Assembly: GCA_002633025.1 (NCBI GenBank)
Contig: NMRB01000761.1
Coordinates: 98,052-162,051 of the forward strand
Source of the DNA: Notospermus geniculatus
Lineage: Eukaryota > Nemertea > Pilidiophora > Heteronemertea > Lineidae
Direction of reading: 5' to 3'
Length of the DNA: 64,000 nucleotides
A program made the position numbers and the translations under genes. Below are positions 55,678-64,000 of the stretch, one piece after another. Positions within the stretch are counted from its first letter, which is position 1, and each line of letters opens with the position of its first letter. Under the pieces are notes generated by a model. The model made no database searches. It was not told where the DNA came from and worked only from the letters and a program-made list of their open reading frames with translations.

Positions 55678-56133
55678 TACAGAATATTTTTGAGAAACAC
55701 GTAAAGGATTTATCCATGATCGTGACCATACTATTTAACTACTTTCTCCTGAGAGAACTGTACTAGGATTGGAAACGTTATTGGAGAAAACAGAAGCCTC
55801 TGAAAAATGGATGCTATTATCCAGGCCGAAGGAATTACTGAGATACAAATGAACAAGATAGATTTTATCAGGCGTGGGATTATCTGAGTAGTTGAAAGAG
55901 TCGACTCAAGAGAACCAACGATACAGAAATCAAGGGGCTGAGCAAGAAACAGACCAGAACCAAGAACACATGCACACAAGATGTACATCAGACAGTTCCC
56001 GTAGTCGAACAAGACAATGAATATGGATGCCACAACAGTATGCAGATCCTACATCAGTACAGAAGAAATGCACGTTCAGACTGTATGCAAGTCCAGTCAA
56101 CTATCTGAATGTTTTTAACTTTCCACAGCCATT
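55678..56133 (+). other. Intergenic piece between polymerase and HNH fragments
   Basis: Equivalent to 60020-60456. It ends in a clean acceptor (CTTTCCACAG) five bases before the HNH start codon, so the HNH gene was spliced. No other coding block. Confidence 0.4.
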
Positions 56134-56337
56134 ATGGAAAGAAGTGCCAGGGCAAAGAATGGCCAATGCGTAATTTGGAAATGGGGGACTAAGAGACGAA
56201 TTCGACGGATGAAGTACGGCGAAATGAATGCCAAACTGCCGGGGCAATCGTCAGAGAAGTTCGGTGTACACCGGCTGGTGTACATAATTCACACAGAAAC
56301 CGACTTGAATCCTGCGGGAGACATTTCTCATCTTTAA
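56134..56337 (+). pseudogene. Truncated HNH (His-Me finger) endonuclease, copy 1
   Basis: 67 residues. The pattern C..W (QCVIWKWG), KYGEMNAKLPGQ, VHRLVYII and DISHL follows the zinc-binding His-Me finger nuclease family (zf-His_Me_endon type), whose next residues are normally a conserved CHN and a distal histidine. Here the frame stops right after SHL, so the active site is incomplete. The copy at 60457-60660 stops at the same place. A splice acceptor lies just upstream. Confidence 0.55.
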
Positions 56338-56608
56338 GACCAAGCGCCATGACAACTATCCCTGCCTGGTGAAGTGTTGGTGTCCTTGCAGCGGTACCAA
56401 CAATCAGGTCTGTACGTTGAGCTTTCGAAGCATTTCAAAGATCTATGCAAGAAATGGGTTCTCAACTTGAAGACTGTTGAATTCGTCTACCTACTTGAGA
56501 GTATCGCTGAACTACAACCGGAGACGACAAAGCCACGACATCCAAGAAGAAAGCGGCCAGGCTACTACTACTACTACTACTACGACCTTGAAACAGACAA
56601 TGGAAAAA
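56338..56608 (+). pseudogene. U5 repeated segment, copy 1
   Basis: Contains LQRYQQSGLYVELSKHFKD, LLESIAELQPETTKPRHPRR and KRPG before a TAC run. Related segments at 56960-57260 and 60661-61031 keep the order but differ in frame, so the true frame is uncertain. Function unknown. Confidence 0.35.
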
Positions 56609-56699
56609 TAATTTGTATGCACTTTATTGTCGTTTGCACCAATGTGAATTACTATTTTACACGGTGACAATAAAGAATTATTATTATTATTATTATTAT
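56609..56699 (+). mobile_element. Solitary LINE 3' tail
   Basis: 91 bases nearly identical to 50895-50988 (TTGTATGCACTTTATTGTCG to the ATT repeat): a very short 5'-truncated LINE insertion inside U5. Confidence 0.8.
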
Positions 56700-56951
56700 T
56701 TCTGCTTTGGGAGTGAATCTGTTATGCACGGCTGTAAAGGAATACAACAGAAGCGCAATCAACTCACCAAATCACACTACCTGGATGTTTCAACATCACA
56801 GCAAAGTGGTAATGGTATGAATAGGGGCTTTCATGTTATTGAACATCGTGTTCTCAGTTATGACCAGCTTCAAACAGGTCTTAACTATTTCTATCCGAAA
56901 CGCAAGGTACATTTATCCGACAGCATCAGCACTGTGCCCCGTTCTATCTAA
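56700..56951 (+). pseudogene. Second-lineage DNA polymerase B, last 85 residues (copy P2c)
   Basis: CFGSESVMHGCKGIQQKRNQ, THYLDVSTSQQ-type block, NRGFHVIEHRVLSYDQLQTG, LNYFYPKRKVHLSDS and a stop. In frame throughout. It is more conserved than copies P2a and P2b. A U5 segment follows. Confidence 0.6.
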
Positions 56952-56959
56952 GTTGGTGC

Positions 56960-57282
56960 CCTTGCGGCGGTACCAAGAATCACGCCTGTACGTTGAACAT
57001 TCGAAGCGTTTCAAAGAAGTGGATTCTCAACTTGAAGACTGTTGAATTCGCCTACCTACTTGAGAATATTGCTGAACTACAACCGGAGATGACAACGCCA
57101 CGACATCCGAGAAGAAAGCAGCCGGGCCGACCTCTACTACTACTACCTTGAAACAGACTATGCGGGGGAAAATTGGCAATTGATGGACAAAATCTTTTAG
57201 AAGATCTTGCTGCAGAAGACCGTAGCAGTAGTAGTATCGAACCTCAGTTGACACCGTTTATAAGACTATCGTCGTCGTCATT
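56960..57282 (+). pseudogene. U5 repeated segment, copy 2
   Basis: LRRYQESRLYVEHSKRFKE, then in another frame EFAYLLENIAELQPE, PRHPRRKQPG, and DGQNLLEDLAAEDRSSSSIE. Same order as the other copies. Confidence 0.35.
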
Positions 57283-57678
57283 GACAAGCAAAAGGAGAAA
57301 ACTTTAAGGGACTGGCCTATTTCGCCGATATTTTGAAGAACGGGAGAAAGGCAGGCAAAATCAAAAGTACCCAATCCATCAAATAGTTTACTAACCAGAA
57401 AAGCAATGATGACAAAGAACATATAGGGTACTCATGGGATCACGTCGTCGATTGGAATTACAAGTCCGTTTTTCACCAGTTGACGACAATGATTGCTGAG
57501 GTTACAGCAGATGAAGTTTTTCAATATTTCTCGGGACTTCGTGTCGAGAAACCCATCATAACAAAAAAACACAACCCACCATCGCTAAAAAACGTGTGCA
57601 TAAAGAAGATTGTCCACACACTGACAATCAGAGACGTAAGACAATTACCGAAGTCAATGCAAAGAGATGTTCTTGCAA
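57283..57678 (+). repeat. U6 tandem unit 1 (truncated U6)
   Basis: 396-base unit repeated at 57679-58074. It starts GACAAGCAAAAGGAGAAAAC and contains the first part of U6 (from 57480), which here is cut after SMQRDVLA where the next unit begins. Confidence 0.85.
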
Positions 57679-57876
57679 ATGACAAGCAAAAGGAGAAAAC
57701 TTTAAGGGACTGGCCTATTTCGCCGATATTTTGAAGAACGGGAGAAAGGCAGGCAAAATCAAAAGTACCCATCCATCAAATAGTTTACTAACCAGAAAAG
57801 CAATGATGACAAAGAACATATACGGTACTCATGGGATCACGTCGTCGATTGGAATTACAAGTCCGTTTTTCACCAG

Positions 57877-58206
57877 TTGACGACAATGATTGCTGAGGTT
57901 ACAGCAGATGAAGTTTTTCAATATTTCTCGGGACTTCGTGTCGAGAAACCCATCATAACAAAAAAACACAATCCACCATCGCTAAAAAACGTGTGCATAA
58001 AGAAGATTGTCCACACACTGACAATCAGAGACGTAAGACAATTGCCGAAGTCAATGCAAAGAGATGTTCTTGCAACGCTACAGGCCATAAGACAACCGTT
58101 CGGGTGTGCAAGATGCAAAATGATCGGAAAATCACCGGATTGCGCAACTTGTATTGAAATAAAACATGTAGAGGACATTCTAAAACGAGTGAACTATTCA
58201 GAATAA
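57877..58206 (+). CDS. U6 small zinc-ribbon-like protein (unknown)
   Basis: 109 residues, intact: ATG at 57877, stop at 58204. It starts MTTMIAEVTADEVFQYFSGL, has a basic middle (LKNVCIKKIVHTLTIRDVRQ) and a CxxC...CxxC pair (CARCKMIGKSPDCATC, about residues 79-94) that could bind one zinc. Partial copies lie at 51493-51717 and 57480-57678. The coding sequence is nearly identical between the copies. The stop is followed in the same frame by the 51718-type tail, so the protein may once have been longer. Not recognised. Confidence 0.5.
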   Translation: MTTMIAEVTADEVFQYFSGLRVEKPIITKKHNPPSLKNVCIKKIVHTLTIRDVRQLPKSMQRDVLATLQAIRQPFGCARCKMIGKSPDCATCIEIKHVEDILKRVNYSE

Positions 58207-58701
58207 ACCGTAACTGTAACTGTCAAGAAATGTATCATTTGTCCAATTGAAGAAGTCATGCCGCACCTTCAACCAGTGGCGACACCACCCAGCCCTCCAC
58301 GAATACATCCAAGGACGGAGTTCGAACCCTCCAACCGACAACTCAGGCGATGACGTCTCCAGCAGAATGACTAGGATCGGACAGGACACCACAGGACGTT
58401 GATCGAATGGAAACGGAAAAATGGATTATATTCGGCATTGCAAGAAATGACTGAAGACTCAAGAAATAATGACTCGGCTCTGAAAACACCAACTATTACT
58501 ATCATAATTCATCACAAGTAGTACATGCTAGTATCATTGTTATCACATTATTATAATTGTTATAATTATTGTCATTATTTATTATCATCCAAGGGACGGT
58601 TCCAGTGGAAACTTAGGAATGTTACTTTATTGTTACCATGTCTATCGATTTAAAATATACCCCCACCCCCACCCTTTATTCTATACATGTATGTAATTAT
58701 T
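58207..58701 (+). other. U6 tail and non-coding stretch
   Basis: 58207-58405 repeats the tail at 51718-51912 (PIEEVMPHLQPVATPPSPP). From about 58440 to 58700 the sequence is AT-rich (ATTATTATAATTG) with no coding block. Confidence 0.5.
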
Positions 58702-59210
58702 ACTGAACTTGATGACCAGGACGACATAGTAGAAGCAGCACTCACGGAGTGTAATGAGTGTACTACACTCATTGCAGAATGTGTGAAAAGACAGCGAACA
58801 CAGAGCCAGATCCTGCGATGGTGCACCGACTTCGGACGATATGAACGGATAAGGATCCTTTGCCTTGAATGGCCCATTTCAAACAATTTCAAGCGGTACT
58901 TGATGCAGGATCATGCCGATCCTGAAGCCATGCTCGAGGCTCAGTTCCATACGATCATGGAGCTGATGAACCATCCGAGAAGTAACTTCACACGAGCCGA
59001 TGCGACGGACAGCAGACTTTTGTCTCTACTGAGACAGGTAGATCCGACGTTCCTGCCCGTGTTGAAGGAAGCGCATGGATTCTGCATGACAAGTTTGAGG
59101 GCAGCGTTGTCGCTGCTAAAGTTTCACAAATCGCATCACGTTTTGAGCATTTCCAGATGCACAAAAAAATGGACTCTGCTATCAGTAAAAATTCGTTTCT
59201 GGGCTTTACT
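58702..59210 (+). pseudogene. U3 cysteine-rich protein, copy 2 (N-terminus missing)
   Basis: Begins inside U3 at LDDQDDIVEAALTECNECTT and continues in frame through LRWCTDFGRYERIRILCLEW, FKRYLMQDHADPEAMLEAQF, LLSLLRQVDPTFLPVLKEAH and LLKFHKSHHVLSISRC directly into the polymerase fragment with no stop between. Whether U3 and polymerase were one protein or were fused by a frameshift is open. Confidence 0.5.
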
Positions 59211-59876
59211 CAAAATGGACAATGACACATTTGAAATCACCAGTTCTCCACAATCTATCAGACTTGACTCACCAATGCAGGTTGGTTTCTTTGTCTATGG
59301 ATATGCAAAGCTTAGGATGCTGGAGTTCTATTATGATTTCATATTGACATATGGTTGAAAGAGTTTGACAAGTCAGATTTCGAATACTGCAAAATGGACC
59401 CCGACTCATCATACATAGCCGTCAGTATTTCTGATTGGAAGTCTCTTGAAGCCTTCGTTCAGAATTGACTTTTTGGCTCTGCAGTACAAGCCTAATAATG
59501 TGTTTCATTGGTTCCCAAAGGAGTGTTGTGCAAAAGGCATAGTGTACTCCAGGCTTTTTCAAATTGGAATGGAGTGGTGAAGGTATTGTTGGTCTGTGTT
59601 CCAAGACATATTTCTGCTTTCGGAGTGAATCTGTTAAGCACAGCTGTAAAAGAATACAACAGAAGCGCAATCAACTCACCAAATCACACTACCTGGATGT
59701 TTCAACATCACAGCAAAGTGGTAATGGTATGAATAGGGGCTTTCGTGTTGTTGAACGTGTTCTCAGATATGAGCAGCTTCGAACAGGTTGAGCAGCTTCG
59801 AACAGGTCTTAACTATTTCTATCCTAAACGCAGGGTTCTATCTGACAGCATGAGCACTGTGACCCTTTCTATTTAA
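59211..59876 (+). pseudogene. Second-lineage DNA polymerase B, C-terminal part (copy P2b)
   Basis: Same blocks as P2a (54630-55309): MQVGFFVYGYAKLRMLEFYY in frame with U3, then shifted SDFEYCKMDPDSSYIAVS, where the motif C aspartate triplet reads MDPDS, so a key threonine is lost. LCSKTYFCF and LNYFYPKRRVLSDS follow. Several frame changes. Confidence 0.6.
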
Positions 59877-59904
59877 GTTTGACGATGCGCGGGCCCCAAG
59901 GCCT

Positions 59905-60105
59905 ATGGAACGTGAGGGTTGTGTACGAACTGCCAAACTACCAAAAATTGTTAGTATAGGCGTTCTAATGGCGCTACACAGTTTCTTGGATGAGTTGAAG
60001 GGAAAAGAGAGCATAATAGAGAATATTTTTGAGAAACACGTAAAGGATTTATCCATGATCGTGACCATACTATTTAACTACTTTCTACTGAGAGAACTGT
60101 ACTAG
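59905..60105 (+). CDS. Hypothetical small protein after the polymerase
   Basis: 66 residues, starting MEREGCVRTAKLPKIVSIGV, then ALHSFLDELKGKESIIENIF and a hydrophobic end (MIVTILFNYFLLREL). The copy at 55338-55763 is broken by a lost segment and a MITE. Not recognised. Confidence 0.3.
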   Translation: MEREGCVRTAKLPKIVSIGVLMALHSFLDELKGKESIIENIFEKHVKDLSMIVTILFNYFLLRELY

Positions 60106-60456
60106 GATTGGAAACGTTATTGGAGAAAACAGAAGCCTCTGAAAAATGGATGCTATTATCCAGGCCGAAGGAATTACTGATACAAATGAACAAGATAGAT
60201 AAATCTGAGTAGTTGAAAGAGTCGACTCAAGAGAACCAACGATACAGAAATCAAGGGGCTGAGCAAGAAACAGACCAGAACCAAGAACACATCCACACAA
60301 GATGTACATCAGACAGTTCCCGTAGTCGAACAAGACAATGAATATGGAGGCCACAACAGTATGCAGATCCTACATCAGTACAGAAGAAATGCACGTTCAG
60401 AGACTGTATGCAAGTCCAGTCAACTATCTGAATGTTTTTAACTTTCCACAGCCATT

Positions 60457-60660
60457 ATGGAAAGAAGTGCCAGGGCAAAGAATGGCCAATGCGTAATTTG
60501 GAAATGGGGGACTAAGAAACGAATTCGAGGGATGAAGTACGGCGAAATGAATGCCAAACTGCCGGGGCAATCGTCAAAGAAGTTCGGTGTACACCGGCTG
60601 GTGTACATAATTCACACAGAAACCGACTTGAATCCTGCGGGAGACATTTCTCATCTTTAA
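60457..60660 (+). pseudogene. Truncated HNH (His-Me finger) endonuclease, copy 2
   Basis: Four substitutions relative to 56134-56337; the same start, upstream acceptor (CTTTCCACAG) and premature end after DISHL. Confidence 0.55.
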
Positions 60661-61031
60661 GACCAAGCGCCAAGACAACTATCCCTGCCTGGTGAAGTGT
60701 TGGTGTCCTTGCAGCGGTACCAACAATCAGGTCTGTACGTTGAGCTTTCGAAGCGTTTCAAAGATGCAAGAAATGGGTTCTCAACTTGAAGACTGTTGAA
60801 TTCGTCTACCTACTTGAGAGTATCGCTGAACTATAACCGGAGACGACAAAGCCACGACATCCAAGAAGAAAGCGGCCAGGCTACTACTACTACTACTACT
60901 ACGACCTTGAAACAGACAATGGAAAAATTGGCGGCACTGATGGACAAAATCTTTTAGAAGATCTTGCTGCAGAAGATTGTAGCAGTAGTATAGTAGTATC
61001 AAACCTCAGTCGACACCGTCGGAAGAAGTGA
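60661..61031 (+). pseudogene. U5 repeated segment, copy 3
   Basis: RYQQSGLYVELSKRFKD, then after shifts TVEFVYLLESIAEL and, past a CTACTA run, DGQNLLEDLAAEDCSSS. Leads into the capsid fragment. Confidence 0.35.
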
Positions 61032-61046
61032 CGCTGTTGAACGTCG

Positions 61047-61405
61047 AGGAACTTTGTCTTCTACACGTCGCCAGGTGCCCAATTGGCCGATCAACGAATC
61101 GTGGAGTGTTTTGTTCCAATCAGAACCGGTGAAGGAGAAAAAAAGGCGGACAAAGTGGGTAAAATCGCCACGAGAAAGAAGGATTTACCGTTATTGTTCC
61201 CCACGCTGGACAAAGGCAGACCTGTAGAATTCCGAATTCACGCCAAGGATGACGAGTATTTGAATCTTAACGACAGCTTCATCTACCTCAAAGCAAAAAT
61301 TGTTGACAACATAGGAGCCGTTTTGGTCAGCGCTAATCCCTACCTGGATAACAGCATTGTATTTCCCATCAATTATTTTGTGAGGAGCTGCTTCAAACAG
61401 GTCCA
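61047..61405 (+). pseudogene. Polinton-type major capsid protein, N-terminal part
   Basis: No ATG at the start of the open frame (from about 61047). Blocks: LLFPTLDKGRPVEFRI, DEYLNLNDSFIYLKAKIVD, FPINYFVRSCFKQVQ. This run (PxEFxI, YxxLxxTxLxxKxKI, VxxxNxxxHSxFxQV) is the first strands of the double jelly-roll capsid protein of Polinton/Maverick elements, widely annotated in invertebrates as F54H12.2-like. It is cut at 61406 by a MITE. The rest is at 62225-62485. Confidence 0.65.
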
Positions 61406-62199
61406 GGGGCCCTATTCACAAAAGTCTCGCAGGCGTTGTGATATCGCAACAGTCTGGTATCGACCTCGCAAATTTTCCAGCCGTATTCACAAAAGCCTCG
61501 CATTTTTGCGATAACGCAGAGGTCTCACAAACTATCTCGCAAATCGGCTGAAATTTGCGAGAGCTCGGGAGCTCCCTCAAAGGTCTCGCAACGCGATTCA
61601 GCATCATGGCGGTGGTGAATATTGTGCTAGATGCCGAGCAAAATAATAGATTGAACCGGAGGCCTCGAATTTTTAGGGACCGGACGAACCCTTGAGACAT
61701 TTATGATGACACAGACTTGCTTAGAAGATTCCGGATGCCACGAACAACTCATACTTGATGTTTGAGATGACATTGAGCCACGTACCATGCCAGTGAGGTC
61801 GCATGCTATTCCCGCCACTCTTAAGTACTGTGTCCACTCAGATACTTCCAAATCGTCAGTGATGACATCGTTGGAATAGGCCTAAGTCGGCCCTCTGTGA
61901 ATCGTTGGTCTACAACACTTTGCGCAAAAACACCCAAGTCTCGCAGGTGTTGCGATATCGCAAGTGCCGCGTACAGAGAGTGGTGAGAGGGCTCCTAGTA
62001 CAGTCGTCCCACGTGTGTGACATACATGTAATTCAATCTCGCAGTTGATGCGAGGTCACGCAACATGCGAAAGAGATGAGAGAGCGTTAGTGAATACCAC
62101 GCATCGCAAGCTAAGAGGTCTCTTATTGCCCTCGCAAGTATTCTCGCACGGGACTGCGAGAACGCAAAGTTGCGAGACTTTTGTGAATAACCCCCCAGG
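61406..62199. mobile_element. TIR element(s) inserted in the capsid gene
   Basis: The ends GGGGCCCTATTCACAAAAG and the inverse CTTTTGTGAATAACCCCCC bound 794 bases rich in TCTCGCA/TGCGAGA words. A second end-like sequence (CCGTATTCACAAAAGCCTCG) at 61479 suggests one element nested in another. CCAGG occurs at both edges. Confidence 0.65.
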
Positions 62200-62224
62200 T
62201 TTTTTGCAAATGCGAGAATGATCG

Positions 62225-62485
62225 ATGGAGACGATGCAAGCACTACTTTCTTTCGGTACAGAGTCCAAACACGAACAATTAGAAACAGGAGGATTCTACA
62301 AGGACCACCACTCGCTTGAAGATAACGGAGATACCGTGAAAATTGGAACAAGCACGAACAAAGGAGCCGCAGCACGTTACAAGTGGACAAAACACAGTAT
62401 GCAATTCGAATGCATATGCCGATTGTACAATGAACTTTTCGAACAGAAAAAATTCATTTTGAGTTGGGTCGCCGTCACACGGTGA
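62225..62485 (+). pseudogene. Polinton-type major capsid protein, continuation
   Basis: In frame from 62225: ETMQALLSFGTESKHEQLET, GGFYKDHHSLED, FECICRLYNELFEQKKFILS, ending in TGA at 62483. These correspond to the capsid region following the first strands (ETLLxxG...L..GxFYKD...Fxxxxx IxxxLFxQxK). About twenty codons between this and 61405 appear to be missing. The C-terminal half is absent. Confidence 0.65.
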
Positions 62486-62649
62486 AGCGGACAAAGCGAT
62501 AGCGAATTCCTGTTGATGAATGAACTCGATAGTCAACGTTTTCCCAAGTTCTGCTTGAACAAGCAGTGCTTAAGAGGTCAACGTTAAGAAAGTGGCCAGT
62601 CACGTCAGGTTGGCACACGAGGAGCCACTGTTAAAGGGACCGGCCAAAT

Positions 62650-62755
62650 ACACGCCCTACATGAGAGAGTACGAGGTAGGGCAGTATTTTTGTGTGGAGG
62701 TTGATTTTAACGTCACCCTCCATGAGGACGAGGAGGAGACACATCACATCATTGT
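62650..62755 (+). pseudogene. U1 family, copy 4 (short fragment)
   Basis: YTPYMREYEVGQYFCVEVDF, NVTLHEDEEET in one frame, then unrelated sequence. Only the middle of U1 is left. Confidence 0.5.
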
Positions 62756-62931
62756 AATTTGTATTGCCTAGTTTGTAATACCCAGTGGTCAGTATAGTAA
62801 TGGCAAGTTGACAAGGATATAGCAGGCAAGCCGACAAATGATCACAGAAATATTATGTAACAGGTCACATCGGGACTGCCGTCCAAAAACTCACGTGGTT
62901 CCCCCTATTCTTGGCAGGTGTCTAGAGCCAG

Positions 62932-63036
62932 GGGCCTATTTCACAAAGTGACTTTAAGCTAATGGTACCATTAACCAAATGAAAAATGTATTGAAGTTAA
63001 TGGTACCATTAGATTAAAGTCATAAAACAGGCTCCT
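62932..63036. repeat. Small foldback MITE
   Basis: GGGGCCTATTTCACAAAGTG and TTAATGGTACCATTA are matched by inverse copies ending TAAAACAGGCTCC. The GGGGCC...TTCACAAA end resembles the element at 61406-62199. Confidence 0.7.
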
Positions 63037-63252
63037 GACTTTTAGGGAAAATAATCTTCTGAAGAAAAGGCAAAAAATCAGTTCACATAATATTTACATC
63101 AAGACCTTTCATCACACACTCAACTTCTCAGCCAAAGATTCCATCATCTGTCCTTCCGTCGAAATTTCTGTTTCGATTCAGATGAAGTTGTCCTCTACAT
63201 CACTGCATCAGTGTCCTCTTCACCTGGATCTGTAGATTGAGGCGTAGTGCAC

Positions 63253-63522
63253 CTCCCACCTTGATGACTTGAGCTGACTTCAATGTCCCACCTTCAACCT
63301 CCCACCTTGATGACTTGAGCTGACTTCAATGTCCCACCTTCAACCTCCCACCTTGATGACTTGAGCTGACTTCAATGTCCCACCTTCAACCTCCCACCTT
63401 GATGACTTGAGACGACTTCAATGACCCACCTTCAACTTCCCACCTTGATGTCTTGTGAGACGGCTTCAACGAACCACCTTCAACTTCCCACCTTGATGAC
63501 TCGAGACGACTTCAATGATTCC
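63253..63522. repeat. 46-bp minisatellite, about six units
   Basis: Units start CTCCCACCTTGATGACTTGA at 63253, 63299, 63345 and 63391; the last two are diverged. The units are adjacent with no spacers, so this is not a CRISPR array. Confidence 0.92.
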
Positions 63523-64000
63523 ATATCTTTGTCGGAATCTGGCAGCAGTTGGGGCAGCCTGAAAGAAAATCACTGTCATGAATGAAAGGATGGTACCGGT
63601 ACAACAAGAAACAGTCCTGATAAACTACCTACATCATATATGAAGGTTTTTCATATCAATGTTACCAAAAATTTATAAGATGTTACATGTATGCCTCGTC
63701 TACCGATTTAACGAGGTTTTCAGAAATGTACCTGGTACACCAGTGTGACAAGAGCTTCAGTGGTGGCCAGACAAATTCAAGATTCCCCAATGAGGCTTCA
63801 AAGCTACCCACATATATGTGCTCCCAGCATTAATCTAAGAGTGCTTCAGGGGTGGACCCAGGAGTTTTTCCAGGGGTCTCAGGCGGACGAAGGCTTAACT
63901 AGCAGGGAGGGATCTGCGGGCACCTGGATCTGCACCTGTGTTTCTACCAGAGTTTTTCTTTAGGTGTGCCATGCCTCGCCTAGGTGGCGCCATAGTGACT
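63523..64000. other. Non-coding end of window
   Basis: No gene, repeat family member or splice-bounded exon recognised. Confidence 0.5.

Noticed and set aside
63253-63522. Possible CRISPR-like array
   Set aside because: Units are contiguous with no spacers, and the genome is eukaryotic.

Overview
This is a piece of a eukaryotic, animal nuclear genome. Signs of this are splice-site-bounded exons, many small DNA transposons (MITEs), a LINE 3' end, Polinton-like remnants and one large leucine-rich-repeat receptor gene. The very frequent words TACATGTA and TAGGCCTA, the Toll-like receptor coded in one exon and the high load of foldback elements suggest a marine invertebrate deuterostome (echinoderm or hemichordate). 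That placement is an inference from style, not from a marker gene. The assembly has two N gaps (20859-21266 and 50989-51492) and two single-N joins (25805 and 42570).

Layout. 1-2291: non-coding, with three foldback or TIR elements. 2292-17991: two tandem copies of a non-coding segment (A 2292-9134, B 9442-17991) that differ mainly by presence or absence of transposons. The comparison gives empty and filled sites for four elements. 17987-22058: a region with signs of host genes: a short coding stretch at 17987-18187, an RFX X-box plus YY1 promoter at 19182-19211 followed by two candidate micro-exons, and a first coding exon of a membrane protein on the minus strand (21279-21474). 22059-29537: a second tandem pair (C and D) joined through a single N and nearly identical, probably two haplotypes placed in series. 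29538-32825: mostly repeats, with one convincing terminal exon (31215-31403). 32826-36466: a minus-strand Toll-like gene with two LRR blocks, two LRRCT caps, an internal LRRNT and one membrane helix, but no TIR domain.

39178-62755 is a dense array of broken, repeated, virus-like or transposon-like genes. It holds fragments of a Polinton/Maverick protein-primed DNA polymerase B (41.3-47.1 kb), fragments of a second and different family-B polymerase lineage (49.3-59.9 kb), a split Polinton-type major capsid gene (61.0-62.5 kb), truncated HNH (His-Me finger) nuclease genes, and several repeated gene families that I cannot name. Two of these (called U1 and U2) recur together, U1 with an intron in a conserved phase, and U1 lies directly after polymerase N-terminal fragments. 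Most copies are frameshifted or interrupted by MITEs, and several interruptions have target-site duplications that can be checked against uninterrupted copies in the same window. The tail (62756-64000) holds a foldback element and a 46-bp minisatellite.

The two most interesting items are the TIR-less Toll-like receptor, which ends in a class I PDZ ligand, and the mosaic array with two polymerase lineages and the unknown U1/U2/U3/U6 families. One U2 gene there is interrupted by a MITE that carries telomere-like repeats.
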